From: Centrapalus pauciflorus
Lineage: Eukaryota; Streptophyta; Magnoliopsida; Asterales; Asteraceae
Assembly (NCBI GenBank): GCA_020465985.1
Contig: JAANYP010000261.1
Span: 83,679-147,678, forward strand
DNA length: 64,000 bases
Reading direction: 5' to 3'
Shown here: piece after piece, positions 23,196 to 35,265 of the stretch
Numbering within the stretch: position 1 is the first letter of the stretch
Layout: every line of letters starts with the position of its first letter
Notes under the pieces: model-generated
What the model was told of the DNA's origin: nothing
Databases searched by the model: none
The model's input: the letters and a program-made list of their open reading frames with translations, nothing else
Position numbers and translations under genes: made by a program

Positions 23196-24779
23196 TTACT
23201 TGGGTTCAAATAATTGGGGATACTTCTTCATCATTTCCAACTTAGTCACCCATGTATGATTTGCTCCTTTATGATGCTTCCAAAGTACAAGCACCATTTC
23301 GATCTCCTTGCTCCTTAGCTTTTTCATCTTTGTGTCTAACACACACTCCGGCTCTTCAACATATCGGAGCCTTTCATCAACTTGCAGCTCAGTGTGGTCA
23401 GCCCAATCTTCATTGTCATCAGTAAAAGACTTCCTAAGATTCCCAACATGAAACACCGGGTGTATGCCCGACATCCCTTCAGGCAACTCTAAACGATACG
23501 ACTGATTACCCACCTTCTCTATTACTTTGAATGGTCCGACGAATCTCGGAGCCAATTTTCCCCTTTTCACGAAACGAGTAACACCTCTCATAGGTGATAC
23601 TTTCAGATACACCCAATCATTTACCTCAAAGCTGATTGGCTTGTGTCTTCTATCGTAATAACTTTTCTGACGATCCTGGGCCGCCTTCATGTTCTGTCTA
23701 ATCAACTGTATCTTCTCGTTTGTTTCTTGAAGCAAGGCCGGCCCAGCAATCGGTGTTTCACCAGTTTCTCTCCAACACGTAGGAGTCCTACATCTCCTTC
23801 CATACAAAGCCTCAAACGGTGCTTTCTTTATCATTGCGTGATAACTGTTGTTATACGAAAACTCTATTAGTGGCAGATGATCATCCCAGTTGCCACCGAG
23901 ATCTAGTACACACGCTCTCATCATATCCTCCAAGGTGACGATAGTTCTTTCACTTTGGCCATCGGTTTGCGGACGATAGGTCGTACTCATCGAAATCCTT
24001 GTTCCCAACCCTTCTTGTAGTGCCGACCAGAAGTTTGAAATAAAACGGCTATCCCGATCCGACACAATGGACTTAGGTACTCCATGCCTAGAAACGATCT
24101 CGTCCATATAAATCTGAGCCAACTTTTCCAAAGAATAACCCTCTCTTATCGGAATAAAGTGTGCCGACTTAGTTAACCTATCGACTATCACCCAAACTGC
24201 ATCATGTTGACGCCTAGTCTTCGACAGCTTTGTAACAAAATCCATCGTAATATGTTCCCACTTCCATTCCGGAATGGGAAGTGATTGCAGAATGCCGTAT
24301 GGTTGCTGATATTCGGCTTTCACCAGCCGACAAGTTCGACATCTTTCCACATACTGCCCTATGTGCTTTTTCAATCTCGGCCACTAGAAGTCTGCTTTTA
24401 GTTCGTTGTACATCTTTGTACTTCCAGGATGTACAGAAAACCTAGACTGGTGTGCTTCTTCGATGATTACCTCCCTCATACCCCCAAACTTCGGCACCCA
24501 TATCCTCCCGTATATTTCTTTCAATCCCGACTCGCTCGTTTCCATATTTTTAATCTGTGCCCTTATATCCTCAGCACCAATATTTTCTTCCTTCAAAGCT
24601 TCCTCCTGAGCGGGTTTTACATCATTTATAATAGTAGACGTTAACATAGTAGACGTCATCATGTAGCAACAATCCTTAGCATAAGCTTTTCGGCTCAAGG
24701 CATCGGCTACTACATTAGCCTTTCCCGGGTGATAAAGGATTTCACAATCATAATCCTTTATTAGCTCCATAGATCGTCT
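23196..24779 (-). pseudogene. pol: Ty3/gypsy integrase with chromodomain-like C terminus
   Basis: Integrase joins cDNA ends to chromosomal DNA. Two open pieces on the minus strand, 24770-24384 and 24374-23196, are in one frame and separated by a TAG at 24384-24386 where a Trp codon is expected (ADF-stop-WPRLKKH). The zinc-binding block (ERCRTCRLVKAEYQQ) is followed by the DDE core: HITMDFV, SIVSDRDSRF, and DGQSERT. After the GPF(K)VIEKVG module the last 60 residues (LRYVEEPECVLDTKMKKLR, then a W and a TWVTK stretch) match the chromodomain-type tail of plant chromoviruses, which directs insertion to marked chromatin. The aromatic positions are only partly kept. The gene ends at a TAA just before the LTR. 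Confidence 0.88.
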
Positions 24780-24988
24780 CTACCTCATATTGAACTCCTT
24801 CTGACTAAAGATGTACTTTAAACTTTTATGGTCCGTGTAAAGTTGACACTTAGTACCGTATAGATAGTGTCTCCATAACTTCAATGCAAATGTGACCGCT
24901 GTCAACTCAAGATCATGAGTTGAATAATTCTTCTCATGCTGCTTCAACTGTCTTGAAGCATAAGCAATTACCTTTCCACGCTGCATCA
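24780..24988 (-). pseudogene. pol: Ty3/gypsy RNase H, C-terminal piece
   Basis: A 68-codon open piece starts MQRGKVIAYASRQLK and contains the RNase H blocks THDLELTAVTFALK and YTDHKSLKYIF. It belongs to the same protein as the upstream RT ORF. A 1-base deletion near 24989 shifts the frame: element 1 reads GCGCTGTACTG where this copy has GCGCTTACTG (minus strand). The piece ends at a TAG (24780-24782) where element 1 has CAG, so this is a C-to-T nonsense change proved by comparison within the window. Confidence 0.88.
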
Positions 24989-27397
24989 GTAAGCGCCTAA
25001 CCCCAGTCTTGAGGCATCCGTATACACCACAAAATCATCATTGCCCTCAGGTAAAGCAAGTATCGGCGCCTCACTTAATGCCTTCTTCAGGATCTCAAAT
25101 GCCTCCTGCTGCACAGTTTCCCATACAAACGGTGCATTCTTCTTTGTTAATGCAGTCAAAGGTACTGCAATCTTAGAAAAATCCTTTATGAACCTCCTAT
25201 AGTAGCCCGCCAACCCCAGAAAACTTCTAACTTCAGTTGCTGAACACGGTGGTTCCCAGTTCTTTATCGCTTCTACCTTAGCTGGATCTACCGAAATCCC
25301 AGCTTCAGAAATCAAATGTCCTATAAACTGTATCTGTTGCAGCCAAAACTCACAATTCGAAAATTTGGCGTACAACTTCTCTTTCCTCAACAACTCTAAC
25401 AGTTCCCTTAGATGTTCAGCATGCTCAGCCTCAGACTTAGAGTACGCCAGAATGTCATCAACAAACACTATGACAGACTTGTCTAACATCGGTCTGCACA
25501 CTCTATTCATAAGATCCATAAAGACAGCCGGGGCATTGGTTAACCCGAAAGGCATAACCAAGAACTCATAATGCCCATAACGTGTCCTAAATGCTGTCTT
25601 ACGCACATCCTCTTCTCGTACCTTCAACTGATGGTACCCCGACCTCAATTCGATCTTAGAAAACACACTTGCCCCATGTAGCTGATCAAACAAGTCATCT
25701 ATCCGCAGTCGATACTTGTTCTTAATCGTCAATTTATTCAGCTCCCGGTAGTCAATGCACATCCTCATTGTGCCATCTTTCTTCTTAACAAACAAAACCG
25801 GAGCTCCCCACGGTGATGAACTCGGTCGAATGAGACCCTTGTCCAACAACTCTTGAAGTTGTGTCATCATTTCTTTCATTTCGGTTGGGGCAAGACGATA
25901 AGGAGAACGAGCTACCGGTGCAGCTCCAGGGATCAAGTCAATTTTGAACTCCACTTGTCTCTCAGGCGGCACGCCAGACAAGTCTTCCGGAAACACATCC
26001 GGGACTTGTGAAACAACAGGCACATCGGCCAAAGTCCTCTTCTCAGCCTTAGCATCAATCGCATATGCTAAGTAAGCGTCACACCCCTTTGCAACAAGCT
26101 TTCGGGCTTTTGCAATAGTCAGTAAACACAGATCCCTACTTCTCCTATTCCCGTAAATACAGATCTCACGCCCCTCCGGAGTAGTTATCTTTATCATACG
26201 ATTCTTACAAACTATGTGGGCTTCATTCTCAATCAACCAGTCCATCCCGACTATCACGTCAAACTCACTGAACTCTAGGTCCAAATTGAAGACTACAACT
26301 TCAATTACTAAAGTGCAGTTACGGTATACGTGATCTACTTTGACTAGAGTATTGCTAGCAGTTTCTATATCAAGTATAGCAGATAATCTAGACAGAGGCA
26401 TGGAAAGTCTTTGTGCAAAAACAGTGGAAACAAACGAACGATTTGCACCTGAATAAAATAAAACTCTTGCTGGCATAGAATTTACGATAAACGTACCCGT
26501 AACCACTTCCGGGTTTTCCCTTGCCTCCTCTGCCGTAATTTGAAAGGCACGAGTCGGTGCCCTTTGTGTCTGACCCCGGCAGTTAACTGAACCACCACTT
26601 GAACCTCCAGAAGATCGTGTTGATGATGGAGCAGCAACTGCTGGAGCATTCTTCCAATAGTTCCTACTATAGTGTCCCCACACCCCACACTTATAGCAAG
26701 CATCTCCTTTCGTTGGGCACTCACTCTGAAAATGGCCCAGCTCTCCACAGCAAAAGCAAGAACGTCCATTAGTGCACTTGCCAAAGTGCTCCAGATGACA
26801 CTTATTGCAATATTGCGGCTCGGTGTTGATGGAATAAGCACCAGCGCGACCAGGAGTACCAGACTGTCGGCGATATGATTGTTGAGGCGAGTACTGTGAA
26901 GACCGGGAAGAACCAGAATATCCACCCTCATGCTGGCGCTTTGGCGGTGACGGCTGTGTTGGGTTGGTGGAAGCAGCAGCGGACCCAATTGAGTAACCCG
27001 ACATAATCAGAATCTGTTCTACATTTCTGGTAGCCTCAAGTAAACCAGCAAATGTAGGATAGCGAACGTTACTCATAACCCTTCTGATTTCAATATCCAG
27101 ACCAGCCTCGAACCTGGTCACCTTCCTTTCTTCAGTATCAACATGATGAGGCGCAAACAGACTCAGCCTCGTGAACTCCACAGCATATTGGGACACAGTG
27201 TTAGTCCCCTGCATCAACGCCATAAACTTTGCATCCAATCTTCGGCGCTCATCAATCGGACAATACTGCTGAGTGAATAAGTCCGTGAACTCAGCCCAAG
27301 TCATCACGGAAACCTTCTCCAATGTCAAAGCATTCACCATAGCGTTCCACCACATAATCGCATCATTGGTGAACATAGCAGTAGCATACCGAACCAT
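24986..27397 (-). pseudogene. gag-pol: Ty3/gypsy gag C-terminal part, protease, RT and RNase H start
   Basis: This 803-codon open frame is the largest in the element. Residues 1-200 are gag: the retrotransposon-gag core (MTWAEFTDLFTQQY ... RLSLFAPH). Around 205-245 are knuckles, CFCCGELGHFQSEC intact and a following CYKCGVWGHYSRNY whose last Cys is replaced. Protease follows at about 310-330, but the catalytic Asp is replaced: the motif reads FYSGANRSF where element 1 has FDSGANRSF. RT is at about 500-700, with CIDYRELNK and the catalytic FVDDILAYSKS. RNase H begins at VYTDASRLGLGA and the frame then breaks. The apparent start is internal, because an in-frame TAG at 27404-27406 cuts it from the gag N terminus. 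Confidence 0.92.
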
Positions 27398-27737
27398 GTC
27401 CTTCTAAGCACAGTCGCTTATTCGGAATGTCCGTTCGGTTGCTGTTATCCATTCCAATGCGGCAACAGTATCACCCAGTCCATTGAACTCCACAGCACCA
27501 TTTCCTTTGAAATCCTTAAACCGACAACCTCTGGGTTTGTTAGATGACCCAGTATTGTCATCTTGTTCCTCATTGTTGCCCCCCTTCCTTTTCCTTGTTC
27601 TTTCTCTTATCCTCCCTTCTCTTAGCTTCGGCCTCATCTCGAGCCCGAAACTGGTCTTGAATCATTTTGTTCTGCTCAGCCATCATGGCTAGCATCATCT
27701 CCCTTGTTTCTTCAGGTGTCATTCCTCCTCCAGACAT
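27398..27737 (-). pseudogene. gag: Ty3/gypsy gag N terminus
   Basis: The native start is probably the ATG at 27737 (MSGGGMTPEETREMM), preceded by the leader. The frame runs about 50 codons through a charged coiled-coil segment to a G6 run (C6 at about 27579-27584 on the plus strand). A 1-base length change there shifts it into the frame open from 27637 to 27404. That second piece ends at a TAG two codons before the large ORF. The two lesions together block translation of gag-pol. Confidence 0.75.
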
Positions 27738-27938
27738 GTTCTGAAAATATAAACATATAACTTGTTTAGTAACATGTCATTAATTTAAAGACACCACCAC
27801 ATCTGTCCCGTATGATAGTTAATCCCTATAATTACTAGATCGTAACCTATCTTAGTTCAGATGATTACTTAAACCACTACATATCATTACTTAATGTTTG
27901 AGACCAAGACCTCATGGACACTTGAATATCAAACTACT

Positions 27939-27950
27939 GCTTTGATACCA
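27939..27950 (-). other. Primer-binding site (tRNA-iMet) of gypsy element 2
   Basis: GCTTTGATACCA on the plus strand lies 5 bases from the LTR edge at 27956. It has one mismatch to the initiator-Met site that element 1 carries exactly. Confidence 0.9.
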
Positions 27951-27955
27951 TCTCG

Positions 27956-29934
27956 TGTGACACCCTTGCCACAACAACCACCATTTACAAAACACCAGGA
28001 TTATTCATCAAACACAATAACATAATGATCTGATAACCTAGTTTAAGTGCGGAAGCATTAAAATAAATAAATAAGATAAAGCAACAGTGTCAAACACCCT
28101 ACGGTGCTACAAGGTACCAAATCTAAGTCTACATACTCAAAAGTTTAATACAATCATCCCAAACATATCATAGCATTAGTCCCACAACATAATTACCGAT
28201 TGAGTAGTAGAATTCATCCAAGAACTTCTCACACGCCCTAGCTAGAAGGTCCAGCTGCAGATTTTCCCTTTCCTGTATAAATAAAACAACTGAGAGGTAA
28301 GTGAATGCTTAGTGAATACACAGATTACGCATTTTATAAATCTTTATGAAGCCCCAAGGGTAACACTGATGACAAACATCGTATACCCTCTTCGTAGACC
28401 AAGTACGGAACCAGAGCCACAGCCCCTTCGAGCCCAAAGCTCGGCATAAAACATACCATCTGAGACGAACGTACGATCGGGGATGACATACTGCTTACCA
28501 GAACCTTGGAGGGATCAGCTCCAGGTCATATAGCACAGTAACATCGGTGTATTTGATGCGACCCACCGGTCCATCACTAGATGCACAACAATCGAACGGA
28601 CATGCAACAAGTATGAATGTGCATCTAAATCTACGCAAGTTAGTAGAATTCCAAACAATAAATGAAGCAACAGGTCTCAGCAGGCAAAGCTAACATAAAA
28701 CAGATATAAACATGCGAAATCTAATGTACTCACAGTGGGTGCGTTAGTTAATTTCAATCAATATTATTTCTCCTCGGGCTTTCAACCGGATTCACAAAGT
28801 ACCCCACTATGGATTAAACAACACCACAAGGGACCTGTAAGTCAGTTTTAACAACATATTGTGTCAGTCATCGTTTTGATTTCGATAAAACCTTAAATTT
28901 ATAAGTTTTGCAATATTTGACCCCCATTTCAGATCCAAGGTAAATTCAAATCCAACTTCGGGCCATATCCGAATCCAACACTTGGAATTTATTTTACGTG
29001 TTGACTATGTGCTTGATAGTAAATATTCGAGTTTAGAGAGTGGGTTTCAATTTTTTAGGCATCAAATTCGAGCTTGTGGACAATTATATGCATCAAATTC
29101 GAACATGTGAGGCTAAATTCGAATTCATCTTCGAATTTAAGGGTTAGATTCGAACCCCATTCAAATTTAGGGGTTAAATTTGAAACCCATGGTGTTAAAT
29201 TCGAATACATACTCGAATTTAGTACAAAAATCGAGTTTGTTCTTTGCATTTCGACTTTGTTCTTGGCATTCTCGAATTTGTTCATATCTACAGCTTAAAT
29301 CATTCATTTCTAAGCCTAAAATCACGGATATATCATGTATTAAGCCTAGTTTCGATTCTATTACACATACTCTATCAAATTCTAGCTAAAATTCAAGCAA
29401 AACTAGCTTTATTCATGCAAGAAATGATAAACTCGAAATTTCTATCTTCAAAACCGAAAATATAAGAGCCTAAAAGGGTCGATTCTTACCTCAATTCGTA
29501 TGAAACCACAAATGCAACCGTAGATTGTTGTAGTACGCCTCGAGATCTTTCCGATGACGTATAGAACTCGAAAATCGGCCGGTCGGTTTGAGAGATAATC
29601 TAGAGAGAATGTAGAGAGAGTTTCTAGAGAGAGAGTCTAGAGAGAGAGAGAGTGGTGGTGAAAAATGAAAGGCTTGGCCTTTTTATTCCCATTTCCCTCA
29701 TTTTGCACATTTCACCCCTCAACTTAACCGGTTCCATAAAATACTGATTTACTCTTAGTTTTATCATCAGTAACTTTTATAATTCATAATCCTCCATATT
29801 GATAATTATAAATTCTCAAGTTTCATAGATTCTTAAAATAGCAACCAACTTTGATAAAAATACAATTCGACTTAAATCACAAATTTTAAACTAATAAACC
29901 TCAAATACAGAAATTTTAACATCACGATGTTACA
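27956..29934 (-). repeat. 5' LTR of gypsy element 2
   Basis: 1,979 bases paired with 21174-23156. It lacks the 21-base duplication of the left LTR and has an extra CT-repeat unit near 29635. It carries the same promoter, donor (29490/29489), array and acceptor (28273/28272). Confidence 0.95.
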
Positions 29935-30749
29935 CAAAATGTGTGCAATTTTTTTACTGAAATACTTTGTGCACACATAAAGAGATTTTTAAACTAAAAA
30001 GAAAACTTTTTAAGGATGTTATTTTCTGATTCTATGAGCATGTCATTGAGGTTATTTGGTCTAATCTCATTGATTTTCCTAATCTCATTTCTTCTACAAT
30101 TCTCTTTGTTAATCTCCCATATATTTTGAATTCTTTCCATTCGTACTGAATGAATTCTAGCATATTCTCCCATGACCTAATTCTCTTATGAAAATCTGAT
30201 ATATTTCGTATCACATATATCAGATTTTACATTTTATTTTGATATCTCCCAATTCATCATTCCCTAAATTGATTCTGAATTACATTTTCTAATTCATCTG
30301 AGCTGAAATTCAAAATCATTCTTTGTGTGATATCCCATGAGCTGAAAAGTTGAACATTATTTCTGCTGACTCTGATTATGAACCAATTTGTATGATTTAG
30401 GCATATAAATCGCTTCTACAGTCTAACCAGAACAGGAAGACCTACCCAAGGAGCAAATAATCTGTAGTTTCTTTTAGTGAGGGTCTTTAGGTCTCTTAGT
30501 TGAGAAGTGTCAGTTATCACGGGATACTGACAGGGTCAAGAAAAGATAAAATGTAAATGAAATGGATATATTGAAAGGAGATGGTGGTGCATCAGATCAT
30601 GTTTTTATTCACTGTGAAGCTGACTGACTTATAATTCTGGAAAGGTGAGCCGGAGGGAGCTTATTTGAAAAGTGATGAAAACTGAGAGTTAAGAAAGGAT
30701 TTGAATAAAATAAAATCCTACCTACACTTTGTCTGCTAGGTAACCCACA
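29935..30749 (+). mobile_element. Element G, middle section
   Basis: This stretch lies between the right target duplication of gypsy 2 (CAAAA) and the left one of element B (CCACA, 30745-30749), so it is the old host DNA, element G. It is AT-rich and I recognise no pol domain or other gene. If G once had pol, it was deleted before these insertions. Confidence 0.5.
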
Positions 30750-31885
30750 TGTAGGTCCCGAGAGGTTTCCCAAGCATATAGCCTTAAGCTGTAGGGGGGG
30801 GGGGTGATACAGCTATTTAAAAACTACACACTATTTTCTCAATGTTTGTATGTATTATCAACAAATGTTAATTACAAACAAGCTTGACTGCGGAAAGGTT
30901 CAAGCTGAGAAGACAGATACAACACTATGTTAACTAGTCTAAGACAGACATAAACTAGTTACAATGAATACACTCACTAAGAATCACTCACTGTGTTTAC
31001 AAGACTCAGAAGGACAGCTTGAATAAGAACAGCTTAAGCACAAAGCACTGTTTTATTCAAGCAGACTTGCATGCATGAAAAGACACACTCTAATGCACGT
31101 TCTAATTTCACACTCTTGGCTCAGCACTTAGCTTTCTGCTTAATCTTTCAATCCTTGGAAGTTTCCTTTTATACTCACTTAGAGAATCTAAGTGAAGGTT
31201 CTTCATTGGACGAAAGGAAAAAGGTGGAATGTCTTGTTGAAAAGACAACATAACTTTTCTGCACATTCTGAAAAGCAGACGTGCCTTCATGTTGCAGAAC
31301 TTTTGTCTTTTCTCTTTGTCTACTGTTGCATAAGCTTTAACTAAATAAGGAATGTCAACTTTGCATCTTTCATCCTTTGTTAAGGCCTATTTTGATATAA
31401 GAAAAGGTCTGTCACCCTTTTTCAAATATCCTTTTGTCTTCATGTGACAGAACAGTTTGGGCAGGCTGAGCAGTTCTGTTTTCCACTTTGTCTTCGACTT
31501 TGTAAACTGATCTTGTAGCCAAAAACATTACATGAGGACTTGGAAACATATTCCATAAAGTGTTTTAGCCTGTTCACAAAGAAACAGGTTCTGTTCACAA
31601 AGAACAGAACACTTGTAAACTGCCCAAGCTGCTCACCAGTGTAGAGTAGCGTAGACAGTTTATGTCCAGCCTGTTCAGCAGACAGAACAGCTTGGACGAA
31701 CTGCCTATGTTGCAACGAATGCAACATGGTAAACAGCTTTGGGATCATATTGCAAATCATTTTCAGGTTTCAATAAGGCATATAACAGGCCTTAAATTCA
31801 ACCTTCAAATGCATCAACAGGTTTGATAAAAAATCTCCCCCTCAGATGAATAGCAGGTTTGACTGAGGCCTTTTTGTGCCTAACA
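30750..31885 (-). repeat. 3' LTR of element B with polypurine tract
   Basis: 1,136 bases with a G10 run near 30795. It contains two copies of a GTTCACAAAGAACAG unit (about 31568-31612) where the right LTR has one. A minus-strand frame at 31440-31760 is open in both LTRs only because the LTRs are near-identical. The polypurine tract GCAAATAGGGGGAGAT (complement at 31886-31901) abuts the LTR. Bases 31902-32226 hold no gene. Confidence 0.94.
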
Positions 31886-32226
31886 ATCTCCCCCTATTTG
31901 CAATAATCAGTCTAAGCTGATTTAATCAATAGTCACTATGTAGTTTTACATTACATTTGCTGAAATAAAATTACAACATCAAGGTAAAGTTAAAGATCAG
32001 GTTATATACATACTGATTTTGATTACAGAAAAACAACACATGTTTTTACAAGAGTACAACTAATGTACTAATGTAAATAAGCAAAGTTACAACATATGTA
32101 ACAAAGTACAACTAATGTACAAAAAGTTCAACACTTTGGACTGTTGATTTTGGGAGCAGATAATGGCAAGCCTGTCCCACAAATGGACAACTTCCATTCT
32201 TCACCTACCCTGATGGTAGATGGACT

Positions 32227-34803
32227 TCACTGTACTGGAGGTGGCAGTCCTTCTTCAAACATTCTTTCAAGTTCCTCCCTTGTTTCTTCCAGATCTTGAA
32301 TTTCAACTCTAAGAAACATGAAGTTTTGATCTTGAAGCTCACCTCTGTCATAAAAACCTCTCAGCTCATCCCAGATGGCTGCTCTCCATATGCTGCACTG
32401 TCTAAAGTTGGCAATTCTGAAGGCTGCAAGCTGCTTAAGACCGACTTTGTGTAGGTCTGAAGCTCTCTGAAAACACTTCTTCTGGGTTAGGGGATCTACA
32501 AAAAATGCCCCCAACTCAGGTTCTTCAATTATCTTGCCTTCTTCAAACTCTACTCCTTTGGGAAGGCTGTGGTTAACTCCTTTGATTTCCACAGCATAAT
32601 CTCCTTGTTCAATCATCATAAGGAGTTCTTCCAGCTCTGAATCTTTCCTTGTCCTCCTGGCCTTTATCTTAGGATATGTTACAGAGACACTCTCACTTAT
32701 ATCAGTTGAGATTAGGCCAAGGTATTTCACTCTCTCCATTAACTTCTTCACATGTGCCCTTATAGTCTTAGCCGTTTCTGACTTAGACTGGCTCAGGGCA
32801 ACTGCTAGTTCGACCCATTCCCTGTATCCCATTTGAGCAACATCAGTGTGATCATAAGATTCCAACTCAGGGCCTGTTGCACCCATCCTGGTAATTTGCA
32901 GTTTCCACTGTTTGCGTTTTCTTGAAATAGGAACATCTTTGACAATTGGTTCCTTGACAAGTCTTCGGTCAGCAACATCATGAAACTTCTTTCTTGCCAG
33001 GTTGTCAAAATGGAATTGGGCTCTAGCAGAGGGTACTTTTGTCTTGGTCACAGAGACCTGAGCACCCTTTTCTTTTTCAACTTCCTTCTCTCCTGCTGAG
33101 TCTTTAGCAGCTTCCATCAGTTTCTTCTGCACATCCAAGGAAGGCATTTTGATTTTGCTTGCCTCTTAAAGTGCAAAAGTTTTGGCAGCTTTGGCAGAGG
33201 CTTCTTCTTTTCTTAGAGCTTCCAGGGCTTGAAGTTGTTCATATCTGAACTCAAAGTATTTATCCATGGGAAGACCCATTTCCTTTGCCTTGGCTTTGTG
33301 AAATTTTAAGTCTGCTGCTTTCTGCTGTTGAGGATCAACTGCTGCTTTTTCTTTTCCTTTAGCTACTGTAATAATAGCAGCTTCAGGAAATTCCACCTCT
33401 TCTTCTTCTTCTTCTTATAAAATTAGATGCCTCCTCCTGCTGCTTGGCCTGTCCTCAGGAATGAATTCCTCCCCCTTACACTGAGCAGGGTTTGGAGATT
33501 CAGCCTGAGTAGGCTGAGCAGCTTGGGAAGCACCTTCCATTGTACCTGTAGTTGATGTCCCTACTGGTTGACCAGTGGGTATTGTGGGTACTGATTTCTC
33601 CTTAGGAGAAGAAGTTTTCTCCCCCTTAGACTTCGTCTTCGAGGCAGATGACTTCTCCCCCTTCGAAGGAGATGTACCAACACCTTCAACACCTGGTCTG
33701 CCTGAAGACACATAGGCAGCAGGCTTGCCAGCAGTTTTGGCAACAGGCTTGGGGCCAACCAGGCTAGTCACTAAGAAAGCCAGGTTGTCCTTCACCTCTG
33801 CAAGTTGGGAAAGACAGGTTTGAAGAGAAGAGGTTTGGGTATCAGCAGGGGAAGTCAGCTTGATAATGTTTTCTCTATCAGAAGCTGTGAACAGCAAACT
33901 TTGAAGCTGTGCAAGATGTAGTTCAAGAGAATCTTGCACATCAGCAAGGTTTGATGACACAGAATTGGATAGAGAACCAATAAGTGTATTCAAGCTAGCT
34001 AGAGTGGTAGGAAGTATAGAATTGCAAGAAGTTAGGAGAGATGACAGCTGTTGAGAAATAGCTGTCAGTGAGGACACAGAGTCCTGTTGGAGTGAAAGAA
34101 TTGAGGATAGGGAGGTGGAGATAGTTTGCAGCTGTGCAGTGAGTGCAAGCAGCTGTGAGGTGTTGTCAGTTAGTGGAGTGGCTGGGATGGAATCCTTGAA
34201 CAAATCAAAGAATTCCTTAAGCTGTTCAGACACAGAGTCTGAAATAAGAGAGGGTAGGGTAGAGGTTTCTAAAGAACCAACTTTGTTGGTCAGCAAGGAA
34301 AGCTGATCCTTCAAAGGCAGGTCTTTAGGGGATGGAGGTGTATGAGTAGATTGTTTGGAGTGAGTAGATGGTGATGAAGAGGATGAGGATGGTGTATGGG
34401 GATGTAATTGAGATGGAGAGGGTATGGTAGAAAGAAGCTCCATAGCCTGGGCAAAAGTAATGTGGCCCAGCTTGGAGGGGTCGATGGGTCCTTCAGCAGT
34501 GGTTGTAGCTGCATCATCAGGAGAGTGGGTAGAGGATGGTAACCTTTCAGACACTGCTTGTTTTGCAGTATCTTCATGAAGGCCAGTGGTGGTTCCCTCT
34601 GCAGTACCTTGGTTTAAAGGTACCTCATCATGGGGAGTTGAAAGTTGCATTTCAACATCAGCAGTGGTGAAACCTGCTGATGGAGGTTGCATAGAAGGGG
34701 CAGCCTCACCCAAGGGATGGTATGTTCCCTGAGGTTCATCAGCTTGGGTTGTTGGTCCCTCAGCAGCTGTTTGGTATTGAACAGCTGTATCATAAGGAGC
34801 AGA
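32227..34803 (-). pseudogene. Accessory ORF of element B, C-terminal two thirds
   Basis: One minus-strand frame runs from the CACTA junction at 34803 to 32227. It is cut by two in-frame TAA codons (33415-33417 and 33166-33168), giving pieces of 462, about 80 and 306 codons. The first piece is Ser/Thr/Pro/Gln-rich low complexity with a long helical Leu/Ser repeat (about residues 170-330). The second is acidic then coiled coil. The last has a basic stretch, then FFVDPLTQKKCFQRASDLHK and a terminal coiled coil ending in VQ. This terminal block has counterparts in A and D. It sits between pol and the 3' LTR. No catalytic motif, signal peptide or membrane segment is visible, so I assign no function. 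Confidence 0.65.
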
Positions 34804-34829
34804 CACTACAACAAAATCAACCTAAAGCA

Positions 34830-35265
34830 ACATGGGAAAAGTGTTGTGTTAGGCCTTAAAAGTGTTGCTATAGGCCTAATGCGACACTTTATGTAGTGCC
34901 ACCTTAGCCAACGTCGCCTTAGGTCTAAAGCGACACTTTCACTAGATAATGCAACATTTTCAAAAGTGTTGCCATTATTTTATAAATGCAACACTTTTTA
35001 AATGCAACACTTTTTATATTCTAAAGCAACATTTTTTAATGTGTTGTCATTTTTTATAAATGCAACACTTTTTAAATGCAACACTTTTTATACTCTAAAG
35101 CAACACTTTTAATTTATTGTTACCAACATATAGCAACACTTTACTTATCAATTAGAACAATTATCAAATGTTGTCATTATATAAATGCAACAGCATTATC
35201 AATCTATTGCAACACTTTATTATTGTTTTAAATTACATAAATGCAATATATTCTAGACAAAGGAA
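34830..35265. repeat. CACTA left subterminal repeats
   Basis: About 15 copies of the AAAGTGTTG(C) word in both orientations, typical transposase-binding repeats of CACTA elements. Bases 35266-36770 beyond them are AT-rich with no recognised gene apart from the TBC exons further right. Confidence 0.85.

Larger units (their letters stand above)
21174..29934 (-). mobile_element. Ty3/gypsy element 2 (chromovirus, Tekay/Del-like), complete with TSD
   Basis: 8.76 kb on the minus strand. The LTRs 21174-23156 and 27956-29934 are nearly identical and differ mainly by two short indels. The target duplication CAAAA lies at 21169-21173 and 29935-29939. Internal order on the minus strand is PBS, gag, protease, RT, RNase H, integrase, C-terminal chromodomain-like segment. 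One ancestral gag-pol frame runs 27737 to 23196 but carries two frameshifts and three TAG codons. The close LTR similarity points to a young insertion. It is inserted in element G. Confidence 0.95.

Noticed and set aside
31440..31760. Minus-strand ORF conserved in both B LTRs (also 48847-49146)
   Set aside because: LTRs of one copy are copied from one template, so conservation is not evidence of coding. No start context or domain, and the solo LTR does not keep it open.
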